From NCBI GenBank assembly GCA_902475535.1, contig CABRZR010000012.1, positions 1-64,000 on the forward strand: a DNA stretch of 64,000 bases, given 5' to 3'. Shown one piece after another: positions 1 through 6,678 of this stretch. This DNA is from QAMH01 sp900556425. GTDB lineage: Bacteria > Actinomycetota > Coriobacteriia > Coriobacteriales > QAMH01. Position 1 is the first letter of the stretch; each line of letters opens with the position of its first letter. A program made the position numbers and the translations under genes. The notes under the pieces were generated by a model. It was not told the DNA's origin. It worked only from the letters and a program-made list of their open reading frames with translations, and searched no databases.

Positions 1-70
1 GACGCGCTGGCCCTACTCGATCGACTAGCCAGACACACTTTTTGTCCTATAACCCCAGTTCGACGCCATC

Positions 71-697
71 ATGTCGAAGAAGACCGAGCACCAGCTGTCG
101 CGCATCCTGGCGCTCACCGGTTCCGAGGGCGAGCCGCACCCCAACGTGGGCCAGCTGTCCGGCAACAGCCCGGAGCCGTTCATATCAGAGCTGAGGGCGC
201 TTGCATGCCAGCTGTCCGGTGCAACCGGCGTTCCGCTCAACAGCCTGGGAATCGTCCAGGACAACCCGTCGAGCGCCGAGGCCATAGGCGCGTCCCGCGA
301 GGACATATGCCTCATCGCGGAGCGTGACATAGAGGCCGACAAGTCCACGATCGAAAGGGTGTGCCGAGCGGCCCTGGCAATTGACGCGAACGCCACCACA
401 GACGACCTTGCCGAAGTGGACATCAAGGCGAAGTTCGCGAGCCCCATGCTCAACTCGCTCGCCGCACGCGCCGATTGGGCCGTCAAGGTCGCGGCGCTGC
501 GCGAGGGATTCGGAAAGACGAGGGTGGCGGCGCGCATGCTTGGCCTGGACGACGCGACGCTCGCCGAGTTGGAGATGGAAGAGCGCCAGATTGCGGCGCG
601 CGAGGCGATATTCGGCGAGATGAAATCCGAAAAGGCCGATGACCAAAACCAAGACACCCAGGAAGCGGATGACGCGACGGGGGGGGGCGGTCGATGA
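71..697 (+). CDS. Phage portal protein (SPP1 gp6-like), C-terminal part
   Basis: The portal forms the dodecameric ring at the head vertex through which DNA enters and leaves. The 208-residue product matches the C-terminal half of gp6-like portals, including the segment 'GVPLNSLGIVQDNPSSAEAI' (around residues 54 to 73) that is typical of the family. Family members are usually 450 to 500 residues. The ATG at 71 has no Shine-Dalgarno sequence, and the same frame is closed by stops at 26-28 and 50-52, so this ATG is probably internal to a frameshifted or damaged gene. The frame ends inside a run of nine G (679-687), where a frame change would join it to the next reading frame. Confidence 0.8.
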   Translation: MSKKTEHQLSRILALTGSEGEPHPNVGQLSGNSPEPFISELRALACQLSGATGVPLNSLGIVQDNPSSAEAIGASREDICLIAERDIEADKSTIERVCRAALAIDANATTDDLAEVDIKAKFASPMLNSLAARADWAVKVAALREGFGKTRVAARMLGLDDATLAELEMEERQIAAREAIFGEMKSEKADDQNQDTQEADDATGGGGR

Positions 698-869
698 GAC
701 CGTAGTCGGCAAGGCGCTCAACGGCGCGCAGACGCAGAGTCTCATAGCGATCATGTCGCAGTTCTCGGGAGGCCAGATAACCGAGGGACAGGCCGTGAAC
801 CTCATTGCAACGTCCATCGGAGTGAGCAAGCAGGATGCGCGCGACCTGTTGAACGGGAAGCTCGATTAG
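639..869 (+). CDS. Probable displaced C-terminal end of the portal protein (76-aa frame)
   Basis: The frame overlaps the portal frame by 59 nt. From about residue 26 it reads 'ALNGAQTQSLIAIMSQFSGG' and continues as a short helical segment ending in an ARDLLNGKLD-like tail. From memory this type of sequence forms the extreme C-terminus of many phage portals, not a separate protein. Removing one G from the nine-G run at 679-687 fuses the two frames smoothly. The ATG at 639 has no convincing ribosome binding site. It could instead be a small independent head protein, but the frameshifted-portal reading is preferred. Confidence 0.6.
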   Translation: MTKTKTPRKRMTRRGGAVDETVVGKALNGAQTQSLIAIMSQFSGGQITEGQAVNLIATSIGVSKQDARDLLNGKLD

Positions 870-903
870 GTGCAATCATCGGCAATCCAAGACGGAAGGT
901 CAC

Positions 904-2076
904 ATGGCAAAGGAAAGACGCGAGCGCAAGACGAGGCAAGCGAGGGTTAGCCGGAGCCTGATTGACGGATATCGCGAGCAGGTGGACAGGCAGGGTGACG
1001 CCGCCGCTGCCTACATGGACAAGGCGATTGCGACCTATGTTAGGAAATATCCCGATGCCTCGACCGCGCAGATTCGCAAGTTCACGTACGAGACGATGCA
1101 GGCCGCGCTGCCGAACTTCACGGACCTCGCCGAAACGCTCTCCTGCGAGTTCATGAGCCATCTGGCAGAAAAGTACGGCTGGGATGACGTGAACCCCGTT
1201 ATCAATGGCTCGACCGATTACAAGCTCGTGGACAGGAAGCTGCACTACCTTGCTGACCTCCTGAACGAGGGTGACCTGGATGGCTTCAAGCGCAGCGTCA
1301 CCGACGTGACGAAGTTCTACGTCAAGCGCTCGGCGCAGGAGAGCATGATACGCAACTGCATTGATGCCAGCGTCCGCTACGCGAGGGTGCCGTCCGGCTT
1401 CGAGACTTGCTCCTTTTGCTTCATGCTCGCTTCACGTGGATTCGTCTACGGTGACGAGGAAAAGGCGGGTGCCACCCACAAGTTTCATCCGAACTGCGAT
1501 TGCATCGTAGTTCCCGGTAATTACGGCCGAACCAAGATTGATGGTTACGACCCGCAGGGCATGTATGACAGGTGGAAGAACTGCGCCGAGACCATCGGGG
1601 CGAATCCCGATGCGGATGACAAGGATACGAATAAGCGCATCATGCGCGAGGTCGAGACGCGTGACTGGCACTGGTTGTACACGGGTGAGGCTCCGAAGGT
1701 TGAGTACAAAAAGCCACGCAACCTACTTGAGGGCCATGAAAAAAGCGGCATAGACTGGCTTCAACAACAGGGAATTAGGCTAACAACAAATATCGAAATT
1801 CCTGATGCAAAAGCGAATATTGATCTAACCATCAGCGGAGTGTTGTGGGAACTAAAAAACGCCACAAACGCAGAAAGTTCAATAAGCAATCAAATAGGTC
1901 GGTCAAGAAAGAAATGGTACAAACTTGAGCTGAAGACACCAATGAAGATCGTTATATCAACTGATGGATACGATGGCGATATTGAGTCAATAGTAACAGG
2001 TACCATAAAAAGACTACATGACGGTGAAGAGGCAATAATCATCTCGAAAGATAATATGAGAAGAATAAAAAAATAA
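904..2076 (+). CDS. MuF-type minor head protein with C-terminal nuclease-like toxin domain
   Basis: Residues 1 to about 270 are a phage minor head (MuF/gp7-like) domain. They include a cysteine-histidine cluster C169-x2-C172 and H195-PNC-DC (C198, C200) that resembles the metal-binding signature of actinophage capsid morphogenesis proteins. Residues about 273 to 390 are a different module, with 'NIDLTISGVLWELKNA' and a late 'AIIISKDNMRRIKK' segment. This pattern (Asp, then a strand with W-E-x-K) resembles CdiA-type C-terminal tRNase domains of polymorphic toxins. The DNA turns markedly AT-rich exactly at this module (from about 1740). The start has a GGAAGG site. MuF-toxin fusions are a known class in temperate phages. 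No immunity gene is visible nearby. Confidence 0.8.
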   Translation: MAKERRERKTRQARVSRSLIDGYREQVDRQGDAAAAYMDKAIATYVRKYPDASTAQIRKFTYETMQAALPNFTDLAETLSCEFMSHLAEKYGWDDVNPVINGSTDYKLVDRKLHYLADLLNEGDLDGFKRSVTDVTKFYVKRSAQESMIRNCIDASVRYARVPSGFETCSFCFMLASRGFVYGDEEKAGATHKFHPNCDCIVVPGNYGRTKIDGYDPQGMYDRWKNCAETIGANPDADDKDTNKRIMREVETRDWHWLYTGEAPKVEYKKPRNLLEGHEKSGIDWLQQQGIRLTTNIEIPDAKANIDLTISGVLWELKNATNAESSISNQIGRSRKKWYKLELKTPMKIVISTDGYDGDIESIVTGTIKRLHDGEEAIIISKDNMRRIKK

Positions 2077-2116
2077 GCAAGGCCGTGTCCCGATTCGAAG
2101 TCTGGGCGTACCTTGC
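2077..2116 (+). terminator. Stem-loop directly after the MuF-toxin gene
   Basis: GCAAGG at 2077-2082 pairs with CCTTGC at 2111-2116, with a further CCC/GGG pairing inside. There is no long T tract, so it may be an attenuating or RNA-stabilising hairpin and not a strong terminator. Confidence 0.4.
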
Positions 2117-2182
2117 TTAGTAACGAGCGAATCTATAAAAGCAGAATCACTCGCAGAAAGTATTCTATCACATGACCAGCAT

Positions 2183-2363
2183 GCCGCCTCTAGGCGGCTT
2201 TTCTTTTGTCCATCCGGCGTCCCGCTTAGGGGCGCCTTTTTCATATCAGGAATCTAGCCGTCCTTTTAGGGCGGCTTCTTTCATGTCGGGCCGCCCGGAA
2301 AGGGTGGCCCTTTTCATTTATGGCCCCGGAAAGGGGCCTTTTTAGTCCATGCCCGGAAAGGGC
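2183..2363 (+). repeat. Array of six consecutive short GC-rich hairpins before the scaffold gene
   Basis: Six stem-loops follow each other: 2183-2198, 2216-2236, 2257-2275, 2288-2310, 2322-2338 and 2351-2363. The last three share the loop GGAAA. The first five are followed by a short T-rich run. Several stems contain G-T wobble positions (for example GGCGTCCC against GGGGCGCC), which indicates that pairing is kept in RNA. The stretch 2117-2378 contains no credible gene. Function is unknown: it could set scaffold or capsid mRNA levels by partial termination or processing. Confidence 0.75.
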
Positions 2364-2378
2364 GGAAGGGAGCCGGTT

Positions 2379-2855
2379 ATGGCAGAGGCCGAAGACGGCA
2401 AGAACGGCCAGGAGGGGCAGGGCGGCCAGCCCGACCCCATCGACTACAAGGCCAAGTACGAGGCCATGAAGACCCACTCGCGCGAGTGGGAGCGCAAGGC
2501 CAAGGAGAACCAGGGCGCGGCGGACGAGCTGGAAAAGCTCAAGGCCGAGAACCTGAGCGAGCTGGAAAAGGCGCAGCAGCGCGCCAAGGCGGCCGAGGAC
2601 GAGGCGGCACGCCTCAAGGCCGACCAAGAGAGGGCTGCGGCCGTATCGGGCGTAGCAGACGAGGCCAACGTGCCCGTCGAGTTCGTGTCCATGCTCTCGG
2701 GCAAGGACGCAGACGAGCTTTCGGCGCAGGTAAAGCGCGCGCTCGAAATCCTACCGGCGTACCCCACGAGGACGGACGACGGCGGCACGGGCGGTGCCGC
2801 GAAGAAAAAGAAGGACAAGGCCGACAAGTTCTTTGACGGACTGTTCGGCGAGTGA
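2379..2855 (+). CDS. Phage capsid scaffolding protein
   Basis: This protein guides assembly of the procapsid and is then lost. The 158-residue product is almost entirely charged and helical, rich in Glu, Lys, Ala and Gln. A long predicted coiled coil covers residues about 20 to 95, and a basic C-terminal stretch with a KKKKDK cluster is followed by an FFDGLFG-like end, which resembles capsid-binding tails of scaffolds. The ATG at 2379 is chosen because it has an AAGGGA site 7 nt upstream; the ATG at 2349 lies inside a hairpin stem. It sits directly before the capsid gene, as expected. Confidence 0.85.
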   Translation: MAEAEDGKNGQEGQGGQPDPIDYKAKYEAMKTHSREWERKAKENQGAADELEKLKAENLSELEKAQQRAKAAEDEAARLKADQERAAAVSGVADEANVPVEFVSMLSGKDADELSAQVKRALEILPAYPTRTDDGGTGGAAKKKKDKADKFFDGLFGE

Positions 2856-2867
2856 AAGGAATAGGAA

Positions 2868-3788
2868 ATGGCAATCGACACCAGCAGGGAGAGCGCGAAC
2901 GTAATCCTCGATCCGGAAATCTCCTCCGAGATCATCAGCAAGGCAATCGAGGAGTCGGCGTTCATGCAACTCGCGCCGCGCATCACCATCCCCGGTAGCG
3001 GCAAGAAGTACCAGACCATCACGGGCGACCCCGAGCCCGAGTGGCGCGGCGAGACAGACCCGGCAATCGTCGGCAAGTTCACCTTCGGCAAGAAGACGGT
3101 CGAACCCTACAGCATGGACCTCATCGTTCCGTTCTCCAACGAGTTCAAGCGCGACAAGAAGGGCCTGTACGACGAGTGCGTACGCCGCATCCCCAAGCTC
3201 TTCGGCCGCAAGCTCGACAAGACCGTCATGAGCGAGACCGCGCCCGGCGAGAACTTCGACGTGCTCGGCGGTGCCAGCACAGTGAGCATGACCCCGGCAT
3301 CGGGCAAGACGCTCTACGACACGTTCGTCGGCGTTGACGAGGTCATCAGCGGTGCGGGCGGCATCATGAGCGCCATCGCGTTCTCCCCGCAGGGCCGCTC
3401 CAAGGTGCTCGCGGCGGTGGACGGGAACGGCCACCCGCTGTTCACGGCGGGCGTCGGTTCCGGCACGCTGGGCGATATCCTCGGTGCGAAGACCAGCACC
3501 CGCAAGGGCGTCTACGTCCCCGGAAAGGCGGCATCCGGCAGCGGCGACACCGCAACGCCTGCCGTTCCCGCGACGCTCGGCCTCGCGGGCGACTTCGAGA
3601 ACTGCGCGTGGGGCTGCGTCGAGTCCATCAAGGGCTCGGTGTCCGAGGAGGCGACGCTCTCCTACACCGACGGCAGCGAGACCGTCACGCTCAACCTCTG
3701 GCAGCGTGGCATGTTCGCCGTCAAGTTCACCTTCGAGCTGACGTTCATGGTGCGCGACATCGCCACCTTCGTGCGTCTGACGGCCTAG
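2868..3788 (+). CDS. Phage major capsid protein (HK97 fold)
   Basis: The 306-residue product forms the head shell. An N-terminal arm is followed by the segment with 'SAFMQLAPRITIPGSGKKYQ' and an E-loop-like region, then a globular domain with 'AIAFSPQGRSKVLAAVDGNG' and a C-terminal strand ending in 'MVRDIATFVRLTA', all typical of HK97-type capsids of Gram-positive siphophages. An AAGGAATAGGAA region upstream serves as ribosome binding site. It follows the scaffold gene by 12 nt. No separate protease gene is in view. Confidence 0.92.
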   Translation: MAIDTSRESANVILDPEISSEIISKAIEESAFMQLAPRITIPGSGKKYQTITGDPEPEWRGETDPAIVGKFTFGKKTVEPYSMDLIVPFSNEFKRDKKGLYDECVRRIPKLFGRKLDKTVMSETAPGENFDVLGGASTVSMTPASGKTLYDTFVGVDEVISGAGGIMSAIAFSPQGRSKVLAAVDGNGHPLFTAGVGSGTLGDILGAKTSTRKGVYVPGKAASGSGDTATPAVPATLGLAGDFENCAWGCVESIKGSVSEEATLSYTDGSETVTLNLWQRGMFAVKFTFELTFMVRDIATFVRLTA

Positions 3789-3791
3789 GTG

Positions 3792-3968
3792 ATGGTGAGG
3801 CTCGTAAGTCCCGGCGGCATAGAAGTGCTCGCAAGCGAGGAGGCGGCTCCCCGTCTCCTTGCCGGTGGGTTCGCCGAGGCAAAAACAGAACCGGAAGCTA
3901 AGTCCGAACCTGAGAAAAAGCCCAGGACGACGGCTCGTAAGACCGCCGTGAAGAGCAAGGGGGCCTAG
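3792..3968 (+). CDS. Small phage head-region protein (58 aa)
   Basis: ATG 3792 to TAG 3966-3968 encodes 58 residues: an N-terminal strand pair around VRLVSPGGIEVLA, then RLLAGGF, then a Lys/Glu/Pro/Ala-rich basic tail. Similar short proteins (a conserved V-x-P-x-G pattern followed by RLL-x-x-GF) commonly lie between capsid and connector genes in siphophages. Their role is not established; decoration or connector assistance is possible. The gene lies 3 nt after the capsid stop and 2 nt before the connector start. Confidence 0.75.
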   Translation: MVRLVSPGGIEVLASEEAAPRLLAGGFAEAKTEPEAKSEPEKKPRTTARKTAVKSKGA

Positions 3969-3970
3969 CC

Positions 3971-4348
3971 ATGGAGCCGTTCGCAACCGTCGAGCAGTAC
4001 GAGGCGCGCTTCGGCGAGGTGGGCGACAGGTCGATGCTTGCTCAGTGCCTCGATGACGCGACGTCGGCCATCAGGGCCGAGTTCGCGAATCGCCACGTGG
4101 ACATAAACGCGAAGCTCGAAGACGAGCTGTTCGCCGACGCATGCATGCGCGTGTGCCGCTCGGTCGCGAACCGCATCATGCCTGGGGGCGTGGACGTTCC
4201 CCTTGGCGCGTCGTCGGTCGCCGAGACGGACGGCCCGTACTCTCGAACCGTGAGCTACACGCCGTCCTACGGGATTCCCAGGCTGCTGCCGAGCGAGCTT
4301 TCCATGCTCGGGCTCGGCGGCGGCAGGGCCGGATGGGGGCGGATGTGA
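3971..4348 (+). CDS. Head-tail connector protein (gp15/gp19-like)
   Basis: The 125-residue product has the all-helical start 'VEQYEARFGE' and a mid-protein CMRVCRSVANRIM helix, followed by the 'GPYSRTVSYTPSYG' loop seen in the Gp19/Gp15/Gp42 connector family. These proteins form the first ring below the portal. The stop codon overlaps the next start (TGATG at 4346-4350), so the two are translationally coupled. Confidence 0.8.
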   Translation: MEPFATVEQYEARFGEVGDRSMLAQCLDDATSAIRAEFANRHVDINAKLEDELFADACMRVCRSVANRIMPGGVDVPLGASSVAETDGPYSRTVSYTPSYGIPRLLPSELSMLGLGGGRAGWGRM

Positions 4349-4686
4349 TGGGAATGAGGGGAATACCCGTTACTGTGCTTCGCCCGACCAGGGCGACTGA
4401 CCGACTCGGCAACGAGGTGGACGGAAAGCCGGAGCGCGAGCAGGTGGACAACGTGCTCGTGGCACCGGGGCCGACCGCCGACATGGAGGCGGCAAGGCCC
4501 GATGGCGTGACCGTGGCGCTCACGCTGCACTTCCCCAAGGCGTACACGGCATCGCTCGAGGGATGCTCCGTCGAGCTTCCCGAGCCGTGGGCCGGTACCT
4601 ACCGCGTCATCGGCAATCCCTTGCCATACATGAGGTCGCCGGGGCCGTGGAACCGGCCCGTCGAGGTGGAGGTTTCGCATGGCTAA
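4348..4686 (+). CDS. Head closure / stopper protein
   Basis: The 112-residue product begins MGMRGIPVTVLRP and is beta-rich, with 'GVTVALTLHFPKAY' and a final 'GTYRVIGNPLPYM' strand as in gp16-like head-closure proteins that plug the connector after packaging. The start at 4348 overlaps the previous stop. An upstream extension of the same frame to 4141 is open but would lie inside the connector gene and is not used. Confidence 0.75.
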   Translation: MGMRGIPVTVLRPTRATDRLGNEVDGKPEREQVDNVLVAPGPTADMEAARPDGVTVALTLHFPKAYTASLEGCSVELPEPWAGTYRVIGNPLPYMRSPGPWNRPVEVEVSHG

Positions 4687-4978
4687 GCTCAAGTGGAACG
4701 ACAAGGAGCTAAGGAAGCTCGTGGGCGAGGCCGCCGAGCCGCACGTGAAGGCGAAAACCGCCGAGATAAAGGCCGCGGCAGACTCCATGAGCGCGGGCTT
4801 TCGCACGGGCCTGTACCACCGAGACCACGAGTCGCCTGCAGTGGGCAACACCAAGCCGAAGTACAAGTCGAGCGTGAAGAAGTTCAACGGGCTTCCCGTC
4901 GGCATCGTCTACACGGGCAACTACTCGGCCATGAAGGACAACACGCTCAACAACACGCTTCTCAAGGCGAGGGGGTGA
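4679..4978 (+). CDS. Neck / tail-completion protein (HK97 gp10-like)
   Basis: The 99-residue basic protein overlaps the previous gene by 8 nt. It starts with a charged helix (residues 5 to 35) and then beta segments 'LPVGIVYTGNYSAMKDN', consistent with the small neck proteins that sit between closure protein and tail terminator. Assignment relies on gene order as much as on sequence. Confidence 0.65.
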   Translation: MAKLKWNDKELRKLVGEAAEPHVKAKTAEIKAAADSMSAGFRTGLYHRDHESPAVGNTKPKYKSSVKKFNGLPVGIVYTGNYSAMKDNTLNNTLLKARG

Positions 4979-4980
4979 CC

Positions 4981-5337
4981 ATGGCGGCTTTCAGCGTCAC
5001 GCAGGCGCTCGTCGAGCACCTGAAGTCCATGGGCTACGCGGCAAGCAGCCGCGTCCCCCGCAAGAAACCGGCGGAGTTCGTGACCGTCGAGCGCGTCGGC
5101 GGCGGAACCGCGAGCAAGGTTGACCACCCTTCGATGGCCATCCAGACGTGGGCCGACAGCGACGCGCGGGCCGAGGAGATGGGCAACGCCGTCAAGGTGG
5201 CCCTGCTCGTCACCTCGCCCCCTGCGGGAGTCCACTCAATCCGGGTCGAGACGGGCCCGTACCAGTTCTACGACGAAAACACCGGCAAGGCGCGCTACCA
5301 GCTCGTGCTGAACGTGACCTGCCAGCTAGAGATTTAG
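4981..5337 (+). CDS. Tail terminator protein
   Basis: The 118-residue product has an N-terminal helix (VTQALVEHLKSMG), a strand with 'EFVTVERVGGG', a central 'HPSMAIQTWADSDARAEEMG' segment and a final RYQLVLNVTCQLEI strand. This is the layout of siphovirus tail terminator proteins that cap the tail tube and join it to the head. ATG 4981 lies 2 nt after the previous stop. The gene directly precedes the tail tube gene, as is usual. Confidence 0.8.
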   Translation: MAAFSVTQALVEHLKSMGYAASSRVPRKKPAEFVTVERVGGGTASKVDHPSMAIQTWADSDARAEEMGNAVKVALLVTSPPAGVHSIRVETGPYQFYDENTGKARYQLVLNVTCQLEI

Positions 5338-5347
5338 GAGGCCTAAG

Positions 5348-5959
5348 ATGGCTAAACCAGACATGACAAAGGTCGCCGTGCTTGAGGGCAAGGTCACCGG
5401 CGCGATCTTCGTTGCACCGGTCACCACGCCGCTGCCGACCGACGCGACGACTCCCCTTGCGGAAGCGTACAAGTGCCTCGGCTTCACGAGTGACGATGGC
5501 ATCGTCATCACCGAGGACGGTTCCATCAAGCAGCTGCGCGTCTGGGAGGGGCGCACGGTCGTTCGCAACCAGAGGACCGAGTACAACGAGCAGATCAAGT
5601 TCACGCCCGTCGAGTGCAACGAGGACGTAGCGAAGTTCACGTGGGGCGATGACAAGGTGTCCGTCGATACAAACGGCAACCTCACCATCAAGCACCACGG
5701 CGGCGACGTCGAGCCAGTGCATACCGTCATCGAGGCGGTGCCGTTTTCCGGTGCCGTCGCGCGCTACTGCTCCAAGACGCAGCTCAACGAGCGCGGAGAT
5801 GTCGCGGGCAACGGCGAGGACTACGCGGGGCGCGAGCTCACGCTTGACTGCCTTGGCGTCGGCGGCGTGACCATGACGGAATACATCGCGTTCACCACGA
5901 CCGAAACTGCGAGCGTGCAGGACAACGCCCTCACGCCGCCCGTCACGGACGAGGAGTAG
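5348..5959 (+). CDS. Major tail tube protein
   Basis: The 203-residue, beta-rich acidic protein polymerises as rings to form the tail tube. It starts with MAKPDMTKVAVLEGKVTGAI and contains 'GFTSDDGIVITEDG', which resembles tube proteins of actinobacterial siphophages. A strong TTAGGAGG site lies 7 to 8 nt before the ATG, in line with the high expression this protein needs. Confidence 0.88.
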   Translation: MAKPDMTKVAVLEGKVTGAIFVAPVTTPLPTDATTPLAEAYKCLGFTSDDGIVITEDGSIKQLRVWEGRTVVRNQRTEYNEQIKFTPVECNEDVAKFTWGDDKVSVDTNGNLTIKHHGGDVEPVHTVIEAVPFSGAVARYCSKTQLNERGDVAGNGEDYAGRELTLDCLGVGGVTMTEYIAFTTTETASVQDNALTPPVTDEE

Positions 5960-5962
5960 GAC

Positions 5963-6259
5963 ATGGCAGCTTCCAAGAGCAAGGCTGAGACTACCGATAC
6001 CGTCAAGGTCGTCGAGGTTGACGGCGTCGAGGTTCGAGTTGACACCGCCTACACCCAATCCTGGGACGGTATGCGCAAGGCGGCTCGCATGGCCTCTTCA
6101 GAGCGCACCGACGAGGAGAAGGGCGTCGCGATGTTCGAGTACTACGAGCGCGCGATCGCCAACCTCGACGACGTATCCGATGCCATGACTGGAAAGCCAG
6201 CCGATGCGGTCATGGGTTTGCTGTCAAAAGCGGTTATGGCGGCGACCCCAAAAAACTAA
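5963..6259 (+). CDS. Tail assembly chaperone, short form (gpG-like)
   Basis: The 98-residue acidic product coats the tape measure protein during tail assembly. It contains the conserved 'AYTQSWDGMRKAARM' and MFEYYERAI helices. The frame ends at 6257-6259 directly after the heptamer A AAA AAC (6250-6256), a canonical -1 slippery site. A fraction of ribosomes would therefore continue into the next frame and make the gpGT-type fusion. Confidence 0.85.
   Translation: MAASKSKAETTDTVKVVEVDGVEVRVDTAYTQSWDGMRKAARMASSERTDEEKGVAMFEYYERAIANLDDVSDAMTGKPADAVMGLLSKAVMAATPKN
6250..6256 (+). promoter_or_regulatory. Programmed -1 frameshift site, A AAA AAC
   Basis: In the zero frame this reads CCA AAA AAC TAA. 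Slippage by one base gives AAA AAA CTA AGG and opens the gpT-like frame. The stop codon lies directly 3' of the slippery heptamer. Confidence 0.85.
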
Positions 6260-6678
6260 GGACGCTCGCGTGGCTCGTCTGCGAACGCGTGGACGAGCTG
6301 CGCGCCGACCTCATGCAGCACTACGGCGTCTGCCTGGACGAGGCCATGGGAGGGCGGTACGCGCCAGATTTCGTCGCGTCGCTCGTCGTGCAGATGCCCG
6401 AGGACTGCCGTTGGCGCGTTGCCGAAGACCCGGATGCCCTGTGGAACATGGACAGGACGCTCCTCGCCCTGCTCGTCAACCAGATGCAGGGCTACATCTG
6501 GGCAAACGCCGACAAGAAGAAGCGCGGCCCCAAGCCCAAGCCGATAGGGCCGAGATGGCTTGTCGAGGCCGACAACACCAGGAAGCTACCAGCGATGCCG
6601 ATGAGCAGGGAAATGCTCCTCACGGAGCTGACGAAACCGAGGACGGGAGGTGACGATGGCGGGAACGGAAGTCGCTAG
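6250..6678 (+). CDS. Tail assembly chaperone, frameshift extension (gpT-like)
   Basis: After a -1 slip at 6250-6256 the ribosome reads on as LRTLAWLVCERVDELRADL and then 'MQHYGVCLDEAMGG', to a stop at 6678. The first codons have no start signal of their own; a late GTG at 6289 lies within the open frame. The extension binds the tape measure while the G domain binds the tube protein in the lambda model. It ends inside the tape measure gene start (overlap 23 nt). Confidence 0.85.
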   Translation, partial: KKLRTLAWLVCERVDELRADLMQHYGVCLDEAMGGRYAPDFVASLVVQMPEDCRWRVAEDPDALWNMDRTLLALLVNQMQGYIWANADKKKRGPKPKPIGPRWLVEADNTRKLPAMPMSREMLLTELTKPRTGGDDGGNGSR

